Source of the DNA: Acetanaerobacterium elongatum
GTDB lineage: Bacteria > Bacillota > Clostridia > Oscillospirales > Ruminococcaceae
NCBI RefSeq assembly: GCF_900103835.1
Contig: NZ_FNID01000020.1
Location: forward strand, 1-62,985
Direction of reading: 5' to 3'
DNA length: 62,985 bases
Shown in pieces: positions 52,284 to 61,300 of this stretch. Every line of letters starts with the position of its first letter. Position 1 is the first letter of the stretch. The notes under the pieces are model-generated. The model was given only the letters and a program-made list of their open reading frames with translations, was not told where the DNA came from and made no database searches. The translations under genes were made by a program, and so were the position numbers.

Positions 52284-52635
52284 GGCGCGACTAAACCTGT
52301 AAGCCGAGTTCTGTATTAAACTACGATCTGTCTTGGCCCTGCGTTGCCGCAAGGGCTCCAGCCACCTAGTCGGGAATGCCGGGCAGGCTTAGCTCCCATT
52401 TTGGTGTTGCTCCGAATAGGGTTTGCAGGGCCGCGCAGTCTCCTGCGCGCCGGTGAGCTCTTACCTCGCCTTTCCACCCTTACTCAGCACGAATGCTGGG
52501 CGGTATATCTCTGTTGCACTTTCCCTAGAGTCGCCTCCGGCGGCCGTTAGCCGCTATTCTTGCCCTGTGGAGCTCGGACTTTCCTCACAGGCAGGTGCAA
52601 AAGCATCGCCCGCGCCGCAGTCTGGTCTACTCGCA
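52284..52635 (-). ncRNA. rnpB: RNase P RNA
   Basis: The catalytic RNA that removes 5' leaders from pre-tRNA. On the minus strand the conserved 5' region GAGGAAAGTCCGAGCTC is present, followed by GTGCAACAGAGATA and GGTAAGAGCTCACCGG, and near the 3' end ACAGAACTCGGCTTACAGG. Together these identify the molecule without doubt. The length is about 350 nt. The 5' end is set from the promoter, and the 3' end is approximate. Confidence 0.95.
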
Positions 52636-52641
52636 TCCGTT

Positions 52642-52670
52642 ATTATACGGTTTTAAAAAACATTTGTCAA
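52642..52670 (-). promoter_or_regulatory. rnpB promoter
   Basis: On the minus strand, consensus TTGACA (52665-52670), a 17-bp spacer and TATAAT (52642-52647). This is a perfect sigma-A promoter with its start about 7 nt downstream, matching the rnpB 5' end. Confidence 0.95.
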
Positions 52671-52679
52671 ATAAAAAAG

Positions 52680-52710
52680 CGCCGCAGGGAATAGTTACAT
52701 CCCTGCGGCG
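52680..52710 (-). terminator. Terminator of the TM2 gene
   Basis: The stem CGCCGCAGGGA / TCCCTGCGGCG, then a T-run on the minus strand, 19 bp after the TM2 stop. It abuts the rnpB promoter. Confidence 0.9.
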
Positions 52711-52728
52711 GCAGATTATGTATGGATT

Positions 52729-53151
52729 TTAATTATCCTTCAGCGGAACACCCTTCGCATCTGCGGTTGTTTTGCCTGTTAAGATGAAAATACCCTCAAT
52801 AATTCCCCAGATAGCGGAAACCGGAGAAAGGATAAAGCAGGAAAGAACGCTGATCAGCAACTGAGCAACCGCTTTGCCGGTGAAGCCAAGATAAAAGTTA
52901 TGAGCGCCGGTCCAGCCAAGAAGGATACCCAAAAGGCCCGCAACCATCTTGCTCTTCTGCTCGGTGCCGGGGGCTGCCGCTACGGGCTGGCCGGAGAGCT
53001 GGTAGCCACACTTAACACAAACAACCGCAAGAGGGTCACTCTGCTGGCCGCAATTGGGGCAGTAGTTGCCGCCTGCGCCTACCTGTGCGCCGCACTTGGT
53101 GCAAACGCTTGCGCCCTGAAACAGTTCATTACCACAGTTTCTGCAAAACAT
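52729..53151 (-). CDS. Zinc-ribbon TM2-domain membrane protein
   Basis: A 140-aa protein. Two zinc ribbons occupy residues 1-52 (CRNCGNELF, CTKCGAQ, CPNCGQQ, CVKCGYQL). They are followed by a TM2 domain (about residues 70-125) with KMVAGLLGILLGWTGAHNFY and a conserved helix-turn-helix of two membrane segments. TM2 proteins are widespread; their function in bacteria is unknown. A structured leader (see 53200-53299) and a promoter precede it. Confidence 0.92.
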   Translation of the reverse strand: MFCRNCGNELFQGASVCTKCGAQVGAGGNYCPNCGQQSDPLAVVCVKCGYQLSGQPVAAAPGTEQKSKMVAGLLGILLGWTGAHNFYLGFTGKAVAQLLISVLSCFILSPVSAIWGIIEGIFILTGKTTADAKGVPLKDN

Positions 53152-53199
53152 TCTAAATCATCCAATCCGCCGCTGTGCTTCGGCATAAAATTATAATTA

Positions 53200-53299
53200 A
53201 AATGCCAAACCCTACCATGCACAGTTAAATGGTAAGATTCACGGGTTACCACGCCTGAACAGGCTGCCTTTTAGAGGCAATAGCCGCTAATTGGCATTT
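53200..53299 (-). ncRNA. Candidate structured RNA in the TM2 leader
   Basis: A 100-nt minus-strand segment is closed by a 9-bp stem (AAATGCCAA / TTGGCATTT). Inside are GGC-TGCCT / AGGCA-GCC, GCCT-GTTC-AGGC, and two mutually exclusive helices: TTACCA can pair with upstream TGGTAA or with downstream ATGGTA. It lies between a promoter and the TM2 start, followed by a T-rich tract. It matches no class I recognise (not SRP RNA, 6S or a known riboswitch). It may be a cis-regulator or a small RNA. Confidence 0.5.
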
Positions 53300-53317
53300 C
53301 TTCGCTCGATATAATAA

Positions 53318-53346
53318 ATTATAGCATAACTATGCCGTTAATTCAA
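53318..53346 (-). promoter_or_regulatory. Promoter of the TM2 leader RNA
   Basis: On the minus strand TTGAAT (53341-53346), a 17-bp spacer and TATAAT (53318-53323), with the predicted start near 53311, just before the structured segment. Confidence 0.7.
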
Positions 53347-53484
53347 TATTTATGGCTAAAAGTTTACCAACATCATTCAATATTATGCAGGTTAGAAATA
53401 TTTCGGAACTGTTTCGGTGATGATACTACACAAATATAATGCCATATCGGTTCTCTTTTTTTACCTTTTTATATCCTGCTTGCA

Positions 53485-53513
53485 TTGAAAAAGCAAAAAA
53501 GGCGTGTTATAAT
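53485..53513 (+). promoter_or_regulatory. ilvE promoter
   Basis: TTGAAA (53485-53490), a 17-bp spacer and TATAAT (53508-53513), 53 bp upstream of the ilvE start. The leader is too short for a T-box. Confidence 0.8.
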
Positions 53514-53566
53514 TATACAATATATATACGTTTACGGCGAAATAGCATTGGGAAGAAGGAGTAAGA

Positions 53567-54637
53567 ATGTCAAAAATAACGGTAAACCTTGCAACAAACT
53601 TAAAAGAAAAGCCTAAGGATCAGTCCAAGCTGGGCTTTGGCCAGTATTTTACCGACCACATGTTCATTATGAACTACGACGAGGGTCAGGGCTGGCACGA
53701 CGCACGCATCGTTCCCTACGGCCCGCTTCCGCTTGATCCCTCCGCCATGTGCCTGCACTACGGGCAGGAGGTATTTGAAGGCCTCAAGGCCTATAAAACC
53801 CAGGACGGCAGAATACTGATGTTCCGCCCCGACCAGAACTTCAAGCGTTTAAGCATGTCCAACGAGCGCATGGTTATTCCGGCCTTTGATGAAGAATTCA
53901 TGGTGGAAGCCCTTATAGAGCTTGTTAAAATCGAAAAGGATTGGATTCCCACAGCTGAGGGCACCTCGCTCTATATCCGTCCGTTTATTATAGCGGTAGA
54001 TCCGATGCTGGGCGTTCATCCGGCGCATCACTACCTGTTTATGATTATCCTCTCTCCGGTTGGTTCCTACTATGCGGGCGGCCTTGCTCCGGTAAATATC
54101 TATGTGGAATCCAACTATGTAAGAGCCGTAAAGGGCGGTTTAGGCTTTGCCAAGACTGCGGCCAACTATGCTGCTTCGCTCAAGGGGCAGGCAGAGGCCG
54201 AGCTGCATAAGTATTCTCAGGTGCTGTGGCTCGATGGCATTGAGCGTAAATATATCGAAGAAGTAGGCGCCATGAACATCTTCTTCGTAATCGGTGACGA
54301 ACTGGTTACCCCCGCGCTCAACGGCAGCATTCTTCCCGGCATCACCCGTATGTCGGTTATCGAGATCGCCAAGCAGTGGGGCATGAAGGTTTCCGAACGC
54401 CGTATCTCGATCGATGAGATCTCGGCCGCCTACGATAAGGGCGAGCTGAAAGAGGTATTCGGCTCCGGTACTGCGGCTGTTATCTCTCCGGTTGGCCACC
54501 TGAAGTATAACGATAAGATCATGATTATCAACAACGGTAAGATCGGTGCAGTTTCTCAGAAGCTGTACGATAACCTTACCGGCATCCAGTGGGGCAAGCT
54601 GCCCGATACCTTTGGCTGGACGGTTGAGGTTAAATAG
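53567..54637 (+). CDS. ilvE: Branched-chain amino acid aminotransferase
   Basis: A PLP enzyme that makes or breaks down leucine, isoleucine and valine. The PLP-binding Lys sits within [20 protein letters not shown]-type sequence, with the conserved [12 protein letters not shown] and [11 protein letters not shown] motifs. The 356-aa length fits the class IV (type II) aminotransferase family. The start follows AGAAGGAG. It appears to be a single-gene transcript. Confidence 0.95.
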   Translation: MSKITVNLATNLKEKPKDQSKLGFGQYFTDHMFIMNYDEGQGWHDARIVPYGPLPLDPSAMCLHYGQEVFEGLKAYKTQDGRILMFRPDQNFKRLSMSNERMVIPAFDEEFMVEALIELVKIEKDWIPTAEGTSLYIRPFIIAVDPMLGVHPAHHYLFMIILSPVGSYYAGGLAPVNIYVESNYVRAVKGGLGFAKTAANYAASLKGQAEAELHKYSQVLWLDGIERKYIEEVGAMNIFFVIGDELVTPALNGSILPGITRMSVIEIAKQWGMKVSERRISIDEISAAYDKGELKEVFGSGTAAVISPVGHLKYNDKIMIINNGKIGAVSQKLYDNLTGIQWGKLPDTFGWTVEVK

Positions 54638-54660
54638 TAATCAATTTGACGTAACTGAAC

Positions 54661-54710
54661 AAAAAGGCATGAGCCCTGCAGACACTATGAGGTTCATGCC
54701 TTTCTTTTTA
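54661..54710 (+). terminator. Terminator after ilvE
   Basis: The stem AAAGGCATGA / TCATGCCTTT with a long loop is followed by CTTTTTA. Confidence 0.85.
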
Positions 54711-54738
54711 TGCAAAGCGGTAAACAGGAGGGATCGGC

Positions 54739-55632
54739 TTGCGTACCATCGAGTATATTGTACGGGAGGGTTATACCAGTATTCGCGCGTGTGATTATCT
54801 GCGCGGCGTGCTCGGGTATTCCAGCCGTACCATGACCACCCTGCGCAAACAGATGGGTTTGCTCACCGTAAACGGCATTCCGCAGACGGTGGTGGTACGG
54901 GTAGCAGCAGGAGACCGATTATGCATAAATATACCCGACGACACGATGAAATCGCTGCCTCAGGAAAGCCCGCAGGTAGCGATTGCCTACGAGGATGACG
55001 ATGTTGTTGTGTTCAATAAGCCCAGCGGTATGCCGGTGCACGAGTCTAAAAAACATCAGGAAGGCACCCTTGCCAACGTATTTGCCGCCCATTGCCTCAA
55101 AAAAGGTGAGTCGCTGGTGTTCAGAGCCGTCAATCGTTTAGACCGTGATACCTCGGGGCTGGTTGTGGTAGCCAAGCATCAGCACAGCGCTAACGCGCTT
55201 TCGGGAAAGATTATGAAGGAGTACACCGCTATTGCCTGCGGCGAGATAGAAGCCGGGGAGGGCACTGTGGATGCCCCCATTAAAAGGCTTGCCCCGGAAC
55301 GGCAGATACGCATCGTAAGCGAGGATGGCCAGCACGCCGTTACCCACTATCAGGTGCTTGCACGAGGGGGCGGCTATACGCTGCTGAAACTTACGCTTGA
55401 AACCGGGCGTACCCACCAGATACGCGTACACATGGCCCATATTGGGTACCCGCTGGCGGGAGACGCCATGTATGGAGGAAGCCTTAAAGACATACAACGG
55501 CAGGCGCTGCACTGCGGCAGGGTGGAATTTACGAATGAAATTACAAATAAATGTATAAATATACAAGCTGACCTTTGTGAAGACATGCAAAAACTCCTCC
55601 AAAAGGTAAATAAACCTGTGAACGATGCATAA
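54739..55632 (+). CDS. RluA-family pseudouridine synthase (second copy)
   Basis: A 297-aa RNA pseudouridine synthase. It has an N-terminal S4-like region (about residues 10-65) and the catalytic motif NRLDRDTSG (132-140) with Asp135 as nucleophile, followed by GRTHQIRVHMAHIG. The start is TTG 54739 after AGGAGGG. It is distinct from the copy at 362-1300. The modified uridine cannot be deduced. Confidence 0.92.
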   Translation: MRTIEYIVREGYTSIRACDYLRGVLGYSSRTMTTLRKQMGLLTVNGIPQTVVVRVAAGDRLCINIPDDTMKSLPQESPQVAIAYEDDDVVVFNKPSGMPVHESKKHQEGTLANVFAAHCLKKGESLVFRAVNRLDRDTSGLVVVAKHQHSANALSGKIMKEYTAIACGEIEAGEGTVDAPIKRLAPERQIRIVSEDGQHAVTHYQVLARGGGYTLLKLTLETGRTHQIRVHMAHIGYPLAGDAMYGGSLKDIQRQALHCGRVEFTNEITNKCINIQADLCEDMQKLLQKVNKPVNDA

Positions 55633-55748
55633 ATATAATAAAATATGAATATTTTATCACAAAAGTACTTGATTTATATTCAGAAACGGTTATAATTAAG
55701 TACATAGTTTTTCAAATGTTTTTCTGAGTGAAAGAGGAGAGTTTAATA

Positions 55749-56606
55749 ATGAAAAAGATAGCGCTTATTCTCGCGCTGGTAATGCTGTTTGTATTTGCAG
55801 GCTGCACCAGCACCGCCCCCGCCGCAAGCTCTGCTGTACCTGCTTCCTCCGAGGCTGCTTCTTCTGTGGCCGCTTCCTCCGAAGCAGCTTCGTCTGCGGC
55901 TCCCGCTGCTCAGGGCGCCAAGCTTGATGCCATTAAAAAGGCCGGTAAGCTTGTAATGCTCACCAACGCAGCATTCCCTCCGTTTGAGTACATGGGCAAC
56001 GACAACAAGCCCGCCGGTGTAGACGTTGAGGTTGCTCAGGCTATTGCCAAAGACCTTGGAGTAGAGCTTGAGATTGTAAACATGGACTTCGATCTGCTTA
56101 TCGAATCCCTGAAGGCTGGCAAAGGCGATTTAATCCTCGCCGGTATGACCATTAAGCCCGAGAGACTGGAGCAGGTAGACTTCTCGAAGGAATATGTTAA
56201 GAGCGCACAGTATGTAATCATCAAGTCCGGCAGCGGCGTAACCGCCGATAAGCTTGATGGCCTCACCATTGCTGTTCAGCAAGACACCACCGGTGACTTC
56301 TATGCCACCGATGATATCAAGGCCAAAGAGGTTCTGCGCTTTAAGAGCGGCATTGAAGCCGGCTCCGCCCTTTCAAGCGGCAAATGCGACGCAGTAATTA
56401 TTGATAAGCTGCCCGCTGAGAAGATCGCCGCCAACTCCTCCGGCAAGCTCGAGGTACTCCCCAAGGCGCTTACCGAAGAGAGTTACGCCATCGCTGTAGC
56501 CAAGGAGAACAAAGACCTTCTTGAAGCAGTAAACGCTTCTCTCGACAAGCTGATTGCCGACGGCACCGTTGATAAGCTCATTGTTAAGCATATGGAGATT
56601 GCGTAA
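55749..56606 (+). CDS. Polar amino acid ABC transporter, substrate-binding lipoprotein
   Basis: The extracytoplasmic receptor of an amino-acid importer. The N-terminal signal ends in a lipobox, FVFAGC, with Cys near residue 19. A Ser/Ala-rich linker (about 20-55) precedes the SBP_bac_3 fold, with FPPFEYMGNDNKPAGVDVEV and AGMTIKPER. The 285-aa length is typical. ATG 55749 follows GGAGAG. Permease and ATPase genes follow. Substrate is probably a polar amino acid. Confidence 0.93.
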   Translation: MKKIALILALVMLFVFAGCTSTAPAASSAVPASSEAASSVAASSEAASSAAPAAQGAKLDAIKKAGKLVMLTNAAFPPFEYMGNDNKPAGVDVEVAQAIAKDLGVELEIVNMDFDLLIESLKAGKGDLILAGMTIKPERLEQVDFSKEYVKSAQYVIIKSGSGVTADKLDGLTIAVQQDTTGDFYATDDIKAKEVLRFKSGIEAGSALSSGKCDAVIIDKLPAEKIAANSSGKLEVLPKALTEESYAIAVAKENKDLLEAVNASLDKLIADGTVDKLIVKHMEIA

Positions 56607-56636
56607 GCAAAAAAGCTAAGCTGACTTCAAACATAA

Positions 56637-56666
56637 CCATAGCAGGCAAACTACTGCCTGCTATGG
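56637..56666 (+). terminator. Hairpin 1 between lipoprotein and permease genes
   Basis: A perfect 12-bp stem CCATAGCAGGCA / TGCCTGCTATGG, followed by CTTGTTT. It probably reduces read-through so that the binding protein is made in excess of the membrane parts. Confidence 0.7.
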
Positions 56667-56674
56667 CTTGTTTA

Positions 56675-56723
56675 ATGTCTGTTGTCTGAAGTGCTTCGGC
56701 GAAACACTTCAGACAACAGACAT
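56675..56723. other. Hairpin 2, 19-bp perfect stem
   Basis: ATGTCTGTTGTCTGAAGTG pairs perfectly with 56705-56723 around an 11-nt loop. There is no T-run. It lies 8 bp beyond hairpin 1 and may protect the upstream mRNA from 3' decay. A small repeat element is also possible. Confidence 0.7.
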
Positions 56724-56825
56724 CAAAACGGCAGTTCTAAATTTTAGCAGGCGGATACCGAATTTTATCCGGTGGCTTTGCATAACCCCGGTTAAACGCG
56801 GCAATGCCGGAAAGGCAGGTGTTTT

Positions 56826-57533
56826 ATGGACCAGCTGTATATGATTTTTGATAAGTTTTTAAAAGATTTTTATACCGTCGTTGTAGAGAACAACCGCTGG
56901 CAGATGTACCTTACAGGTTTGGGGAACACTATCTGTATCGCATTAGTGGCGGTATTTATCGGTACGATGATTGGCTTGATTGTCGCGATTATCAAGTATT
57001 ATGCGGTTAACAATAAAAAGCTTTGGCTGCTGGATAAGCTGTGCGATCTCTATATTACTGTAATTCGCGGTACGCCGACCTTGATTCAGATACTCATTAT
57101 GTACACGGTGATTTTATCAAGTGTTAAAAACGGTGTTCCTGTAGCAATGTTGGCTTTTGGTATCAACTCAGGCGCCTATGTAGCCGAGATTATCCGTGCG
57201 GGTATCCTTTCGGTAGATAAGGGCCAGTCGGAAGCCGGACGCTCTTTAGGACTAAACAGCAACATGACCATGACACTCATTATCCTGCCGCAGGCGGTAA
57301 AAAACATTCTGCCTGCGCTCTTTAACGAGTTCATTGTGCTGCTGAAGGAAACCTCGGTAGCGGGCTATATCGCGGTGCAGGAGCTTACCAAATCGGCTGA
57401 CCTTATCAGGGGCAGAACCTTTATCGGGCTTCCGCTGTTTATATCTGCCGGCCTATACTTGATTATGGTTGTGGGCATGACGGCGCTTCAGAAGCGTTTG
57501 GAAAGGAGGCTGGCGAAGGGTGATAACCGTTAA
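56826..57533 (+). CDS. Polar amino acid ABC transporter, permease
   Basis: A 235-aa inner-membrane permease of the HisM/GlnP family with about five helices. The conserved loop [22 protein letters not shown] contacts the ATPase. It overlaps the ATPase gene by 14 bp, so the two are translationally coupled. It is separated from the receptor gene by two strong hairpins. Confidence 0.94.
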   Translation: MDQLYMIFDKFLKDFYTVVVENNRWQMYLTGLGNTICIALVAVFIGTMIGLIVAIIKYYAVNNKKLWLLDKLCDLYITVIRGTPTLIQILIMYTVILSSVKNGVPVAMLAFGINSGAYVAEIIRAGILSVDKGQSEAGRSLGLNSNMTMTLIILPQAVKNILPALFNEFIVLLKETSVAGYIAVQELTKSADLIRGRTFIGLPLFISAGLYLIMVVGMTALQKRLERRLAKGDNR

Positions 57534-58242
57534 AAATCTGCAAAAATCCTTTGGCGGGAATAACGTGCTCAAGGGTATTGATATTACTATCCAAAAAGGT
57601 GAAAAGGTTGTTGTTGTAGGGCCGTCCGGTTCCGGCAAAAGCACCTTTCTGCGCTGCCTGAACCTGCTCGAGGTGCCGACCGGCGGCGAGGTGTGGTTTG
57701 AAGGGCAGAATATCACCGACCCTAAAACCGATATCAACAAGCTGCGTCAGAAGATGGGCATGGTATTCCAGCAGTTCAACCTCTTCCCGCACCTTTCGGT
57801 AATGGAAAACATAACCCTTGCCCCTGTTAAGCTTAAGCTGCAAACACAGGCTCAGGCTGATGAGCAGGCCCAAAGGCTGCTTGCACGCATCGGCCTTTCC
57901 GATAAGGCGCACACTTACCCCAACCAGCTTTCCGGTGGGCAGAAACAGCGTATTGCCATTGTGCGCGCGCTGGCCATGAACCCCGATGTGATGCTATTTG
58001 ATGAACCTACCAGTGCCTTAGACCCCGAGATGGTAGGCGAGGTGCTGGAGGTTATGAAGGAGCTGGCACATGAAGGTATGACCATGGTGGTAGTTACCCA
58101 CGAGATGGGCTTTGCCCGTGAGGTGGCTACCCGCGTATTGTTCATGGATAACGGGCAGATTCTTGAAGAGGCACCGCCCGAGCGTTTCTTCGGCGCCCCC
58201 AAAAACGACCGCTTAAAGGAGTTCCTCTCCAAGGTTTTATAA
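57520..58242 (+). CDS. Polar amino acid ABC transporter, ATP-binding protein
   Basis: The 240-aa ATPase energises import. Walker [11 protein letters not shown]-loop QQFNLFPHL, signature LSGGQKQR and Walker [12 protein letters not shown] are present. It is of the GlnQ/HisP type. GTG 57520 overlaps the permease 3' end and follows GAAGGG. The operon ends with a terminator 24 bp downstream. Confidence 0.95.
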   Translation: MITVKNLQKSFGGNNVLKGIDITIQKGEKVVVVGPSGSGKSTFLRCLNLLEVPTGGEVWFEGQNITDPKTDINKLRQKMGMVFQQFNLFPHLSVMENITLAPVKLKLQTQAQADEQAQRLLARIGLSDKAHTYPNQLSGGQKQRIAIVRALAMNPDVMLFDEPTSALDPEMVGEVLEVMKELAHEGMTMVVVTHEMGFAREVATRVLFMDNGQILEEAPPERFFGAPKNDRLKEFLSKVL

Positions 58243-58265
58243 GGCACATTGTTTTTACAGGATGA

Positions 58266-58299
58266 AGCAGGCACAACCCTTGGGCGTGCCTGCTGTTTT
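58266..58299 (+). terminator. Terminator after the ABC transporter
   Basis: The stem AGCAGGCAC / GTGCCTGCT with loop AACCCTTGGGC is followed by GTTTTG. The region 58300-58607 beyond it holds no convincing gene. Confidence 0.88.
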
Positions 58300-58607
58300 G
58301 TTAAAGGGACATTCGACAAATTACGAGCATATACTGCAATAAGGGCGTTCTCCCGGCATCTTGTAAGAAGCTGCTTCCTAAAGAAGGCCAGGCCGCCCAT
58401 GCCACAAGAAATAATTACCATGATAAATTGTTGTTCTTTTAGGTATAATAATCATTGGGTAAATAATTAGTAAAATTTACGTATTCAGGTTGCACAAATC
58501 TTCAAATTTACCTGCCGGATTTTACAGTTTGTTATAAAACATGGGGTAAAGCCTTCTGAAAACTGTGAATTTTATATTACCAAATTGTATATTAGTCCAT
58601 CAAAGCC

Positions 58608-58635
58608 TTGAAATTTCAATATCAGTGTGTATAAT
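58608..58635 (+). promoter_or_regulatory. Promoter of the M23 peptidase leader
   Basis: TTGAAA (58608-58613), a 16-bp spacer and TATAAT (58630-58635). The predicted transcript starts near 58642, about 270 nt before the gene. Confidence 0.72.
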
Positions 58636-58641
58636 AGTTTT

Positions 58642-58915
58642 ATGCTTATCACGATTATACAACCTCTACAAAATCGAGTGAAAGGCTTGGCTTTATGGCT
58701 TTTCACGAGCATTTTTAGATAGGTTTTAATGAGTGGTTAGTATTATCCACGAAAAAACTTATACCCGTTTCAATCGAACATGATGCAATTGGTTTTTCCA
58801 ATTTGAAATTGGTATCAGACTGATTTCAGCAGCCCTTTGCGAGGTTAAGGAGTGCGCGTTAAAAGGGTACTGGAGGCGGCAGCGCCCCTGCTGAAATAAG
58901 AAGGAGTTGATGCGA
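58642..58915 (+). other. Long structured leader of the M23 peptidase
   Basis: About 270 nt untranslated. A terminator-like hairpin (GTGAAAGGC / GCTTTTCAC, near 58680-58710, followed by ATTTTTAG) comes first. A second domain, 58822-58897, is closed by ATTTCAGCAG / CTGCTGAAAT and contains CCCTTT/AAAGGG and GGCG-GCAG-CGCC helices, forming a three-way junction just before the ribosome binding site. No known riboswitch class was recognised. It is a candidate regulatory RNA for a cell-wall hydrolase. Confidence 0.5.
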
Positions 58916-60694
58916 GTGGCACCCAGAAACGACACTGACAACCCTAAAAAAGGCGCGTCTGGCGTATTTGGAGGAGCACGGAAAGACGGTCAGTCATCAT
59001 TTGCTTTAAGAGAAATAGATAAGCTGTATATGAAAATATACAGAATTGCATATTTTGTTGGCATCCAGTTTCTCCGAACCATGAAGCGCTACCGGCGTAA
59101 TTTAAGGTTCTACGCCAAGAATAACCGTGTAGTACACTTCTTTAAAAGCCGCAACACAAAACAAAGGCTGCTGGCTTACTTTGTAGATTTAATTGAGGAT
59201 GTATTCACCCCGTTTGTGAATATTGCAAAGAAATTCCGAAACTCTGTAAGCCGCATAGCCGAAAAGGGAAAGAAAAGCGTGTGGGCAGGGGTTGGCGAAT
59301 TCTTCGGCTGTATGCGCCGGGGGCTCAAGCAGGTAGTTCATTCCCTTGTTACCATCTCACATTATGTGGCTCCGGTATTGGGAGTGTTGTTCTTAATCGC
59401 TACCGTGCAGTATTTTACCTCTCTTACCTATGGCTTGGAGGTTGAATACGGCGGCAAAACTCTCGGATATATCGAATCCGAAACCCAATTTGAACAGGCC
59501 GAGAAGATGATGCAAGGCCGCATTAAAAACGATGTCTCCGCCGAGCCGATTTACACCATCCCCACCTTTAAGGTTACGGTGCTGGATAAAGGGGAGTTCT
59601 CGAAGGTTGAAGAGATTTGCAACGGTATCATCAAGGCCTCCGGCAGCAAGATTATCGAGGCGGCAGGCTTATATATCGACGGTGAATTCTACGGTGCAAC
59701 CTACGATCAGTCTGCTATATCCAACACCCTGAAGAGGCTGTTGGACGCTCAGCGTTCTGCCGATGCCGCTGCTGAAACGGTAAACTTCGTACAGGACGTA
59801 CGGCTTATCCCCGGCCTTTACCCTCAGAACAGTATAGTGGATACCGCAGTATTGGAATCAAAGCTTACCACCGAGGTAGAAGGTCAGCAGGTTTATACTG
59901 TTGAGGAGGGCGACAGCCCTTGGTCGATTGCCCGTAAGGTGAATGTAAAGCTTAGCGATCTGTTGCTTTTAAACCCGGGTATCGATAAGTCGCTATTAAT
60001 CGGGCAGAATATCATCATTTCCAAGGCTCAGCCTTTCCTGCCGATTAAATCAACCAGAACGGTAGTTTATGAAGACGAACTGCCCTACGAGGTAGTACAG
60101 AATCAAAGCAAGAAATACAACCGCGGCTACACCCAAATTACACAGAAGGGTGAAAATGGCCTGCAGGAGGTTACCGCAAAAATAACCTTGGTAGACGGTG
60201 TGCAGACCGATAAGGTGATACTAAGCACCCGTGTACTCAAGGATGCCGTTCCCGAACAGGTAACGGTAGGCACCAAAGAGATCGTTATTTCCGGTGGCAA
60301 GAGTTCAGGCTCCTCTGTAACCGGTTCCGGTCAATTTATGTGGCCTGTGGTAGGCGGAGGCAGTGTTTCTTGTGGATTCATGGGCTACCGCGGCCATACC
60401 GGTATGGATATTACGCTTTATTACGGCGCACAGATTGTTGCGGCGGATGACGGCGTGGTGGTAGTTGCCAAGAGAACCGCAGGCGGCTATGGCAACCATG
60501 TGATGATAGACCACGGTAATGGTGTTCAGACCCTTTACGGCCACATGAGCAAACGCTTTGTCAGCGTAGGCGATACCGTTAAGAAGGGCGAGCCCATTGG
60601 CTTGTTGGGCGCAACCGGTAATGTTACCGGTCCTCATCTGCATTTTGAAATCCGAGTAAATGGCCGTTATATGAACCCGAGTAAATATTTTTAA
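58916..60694 (+). CDS. M23-family murein hydrolase with LysM and G5 domains
   Basis: A cell-wall endopeptidase. About 130 basic N-terminal residues lie before a membrane helix (about 155-175). Then follow an extracellular region, a LysM peptidoglycan-binding motif (YTVEEGDSPWSIARKVNVKL), a G5 domain and a C-terminal M23 LytM domain with GHTGMDI, YGHMS and HLHFEI. The zinc ligands are all present. Start GTG 58916 lies 9 nt from GGAG; an ATG at 58910 is the alternative. It is led by a long structured leader. Confidence 0.92.
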   Translation: MAPRNDTDNPKKGASGVFGGARKDGQSSFALREIDKLYMKIYRIAYFVGIQFLRTMKRYRRNLRFYAKNNRVVHFFKSRNTKQRLLAYFVDLIEDVFTPFVNIAKKFRNSVSRIAEKGKKSVWAGVGEFFGCMRRGLKQVVHSLVTISHYVAPVLGVLFLIATVQYFTSLTYGLEVEYGGKTLGYIESETQFEQAEKMMQGRIKNDVSAEPIYTIPTFKVTVLDKGEFSKVEEICNGIIKASGSKIIEAAGLYIDGEFYGATYDQSAISNTLKRLLDAQRSADAAAETVNFVQDVRLIPGLYPQNSIVDTAVLESKLTTEVEGQQVYTVEEGDSPWSIARKVNVKLSDLLLLNPGIDKSLLIGQNIIISKAQPFLPIKSTRTVVYEDELPYEVVQNQSKKYNRGYTQITQKGENGLQEVTAKITLVDGVQTDKVILSTRVLKDAVPEQVTVGTKEIVISGGKSSGSSVTGSGQFMWPVVGGGSVSCGFMGYRGHTGMDITLYYGAQIVAADDGVVVVAKRTAGGYGNHVMIDHGNGVQTLYGHMSKRFVSVGDTVKKGEPIGLLGATGNVTGPHLHFEIRVNGRYMNPSKYF

Positions 60695-60704
60695 AAGTTG
60701 ATTT

Positions 60705-60742
60705 AACCCCTGTTCGAGCCATTCGGACAGGGGTTGCTTTTT
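60705..60742 (+). terminator. Terminator after the M23 peptidase
   Basis: The stem AACCCCTGTTCG / CGGACAGGGGTT is followed by GCTTTTTG. The 60743-61300 region beyond is AT-rich; a TATAAT at 61082-61087 is the only likely murA promoter element I see. Confidence 0.9.
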
Positions 60743-61300
60743 GTGAGGAATTGTTAATACTATACCGCTTAAAAAGCACATAAATCAAAACCTTTCGTAT
60801 ATGGTACTTTTTATCGGAGATTAGTATATTATGCAGTTTGGAATAGAGAAGCTCACAACTGCCCATACTTTTCTTTGCGTGCCTAAATTCAGTAGTATTG
60901 TATCCATCATGCAGGCAGACATTCACACGATTATTGATTTTCGGTGTAGCATTTTTCGTCTGATTACCAAAAAATAAAACGATAAGCTCATTAAGAATGG
61001 AAAATCAGCCGAAAAACCCAAGGCATTTTAATTTACATAAAACTAAAGGAAATTAGACTTTTAATTTTAGTTGTTAAGTGGTATAATACATAAAGGCAAC
61101 TTTGGCTGTTTGTTGATTTCGTAATAAAAACATATGCTATTCTTGAATTGTAACCTAACCAAAACACATTTTAATTGTTTAAACAGTGATGCCGGCAGCG
61201 CAGGGAATAATGGTTAATGCTTTAACATAACCTGTTAACTGTGGCTGTGAAGCGCCCTTTTGGCGTAGATTGCATTTTTAGTATAGGGGAGAATACCGCA

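Noticed and set aside
53200-53299. SRP RNA, 6S RNA or a tRNA-like gene
   Set aside because: The conserved SRP tetraloop region is absent, the size and bulge do not fit 6S RNA, and no tRNA arms are present.
58642-58915. c-di-AMP (ydaO-type) riboswitch
   Set aside because: The context fits, but the conserved motifs of that class could not be found in the leader.
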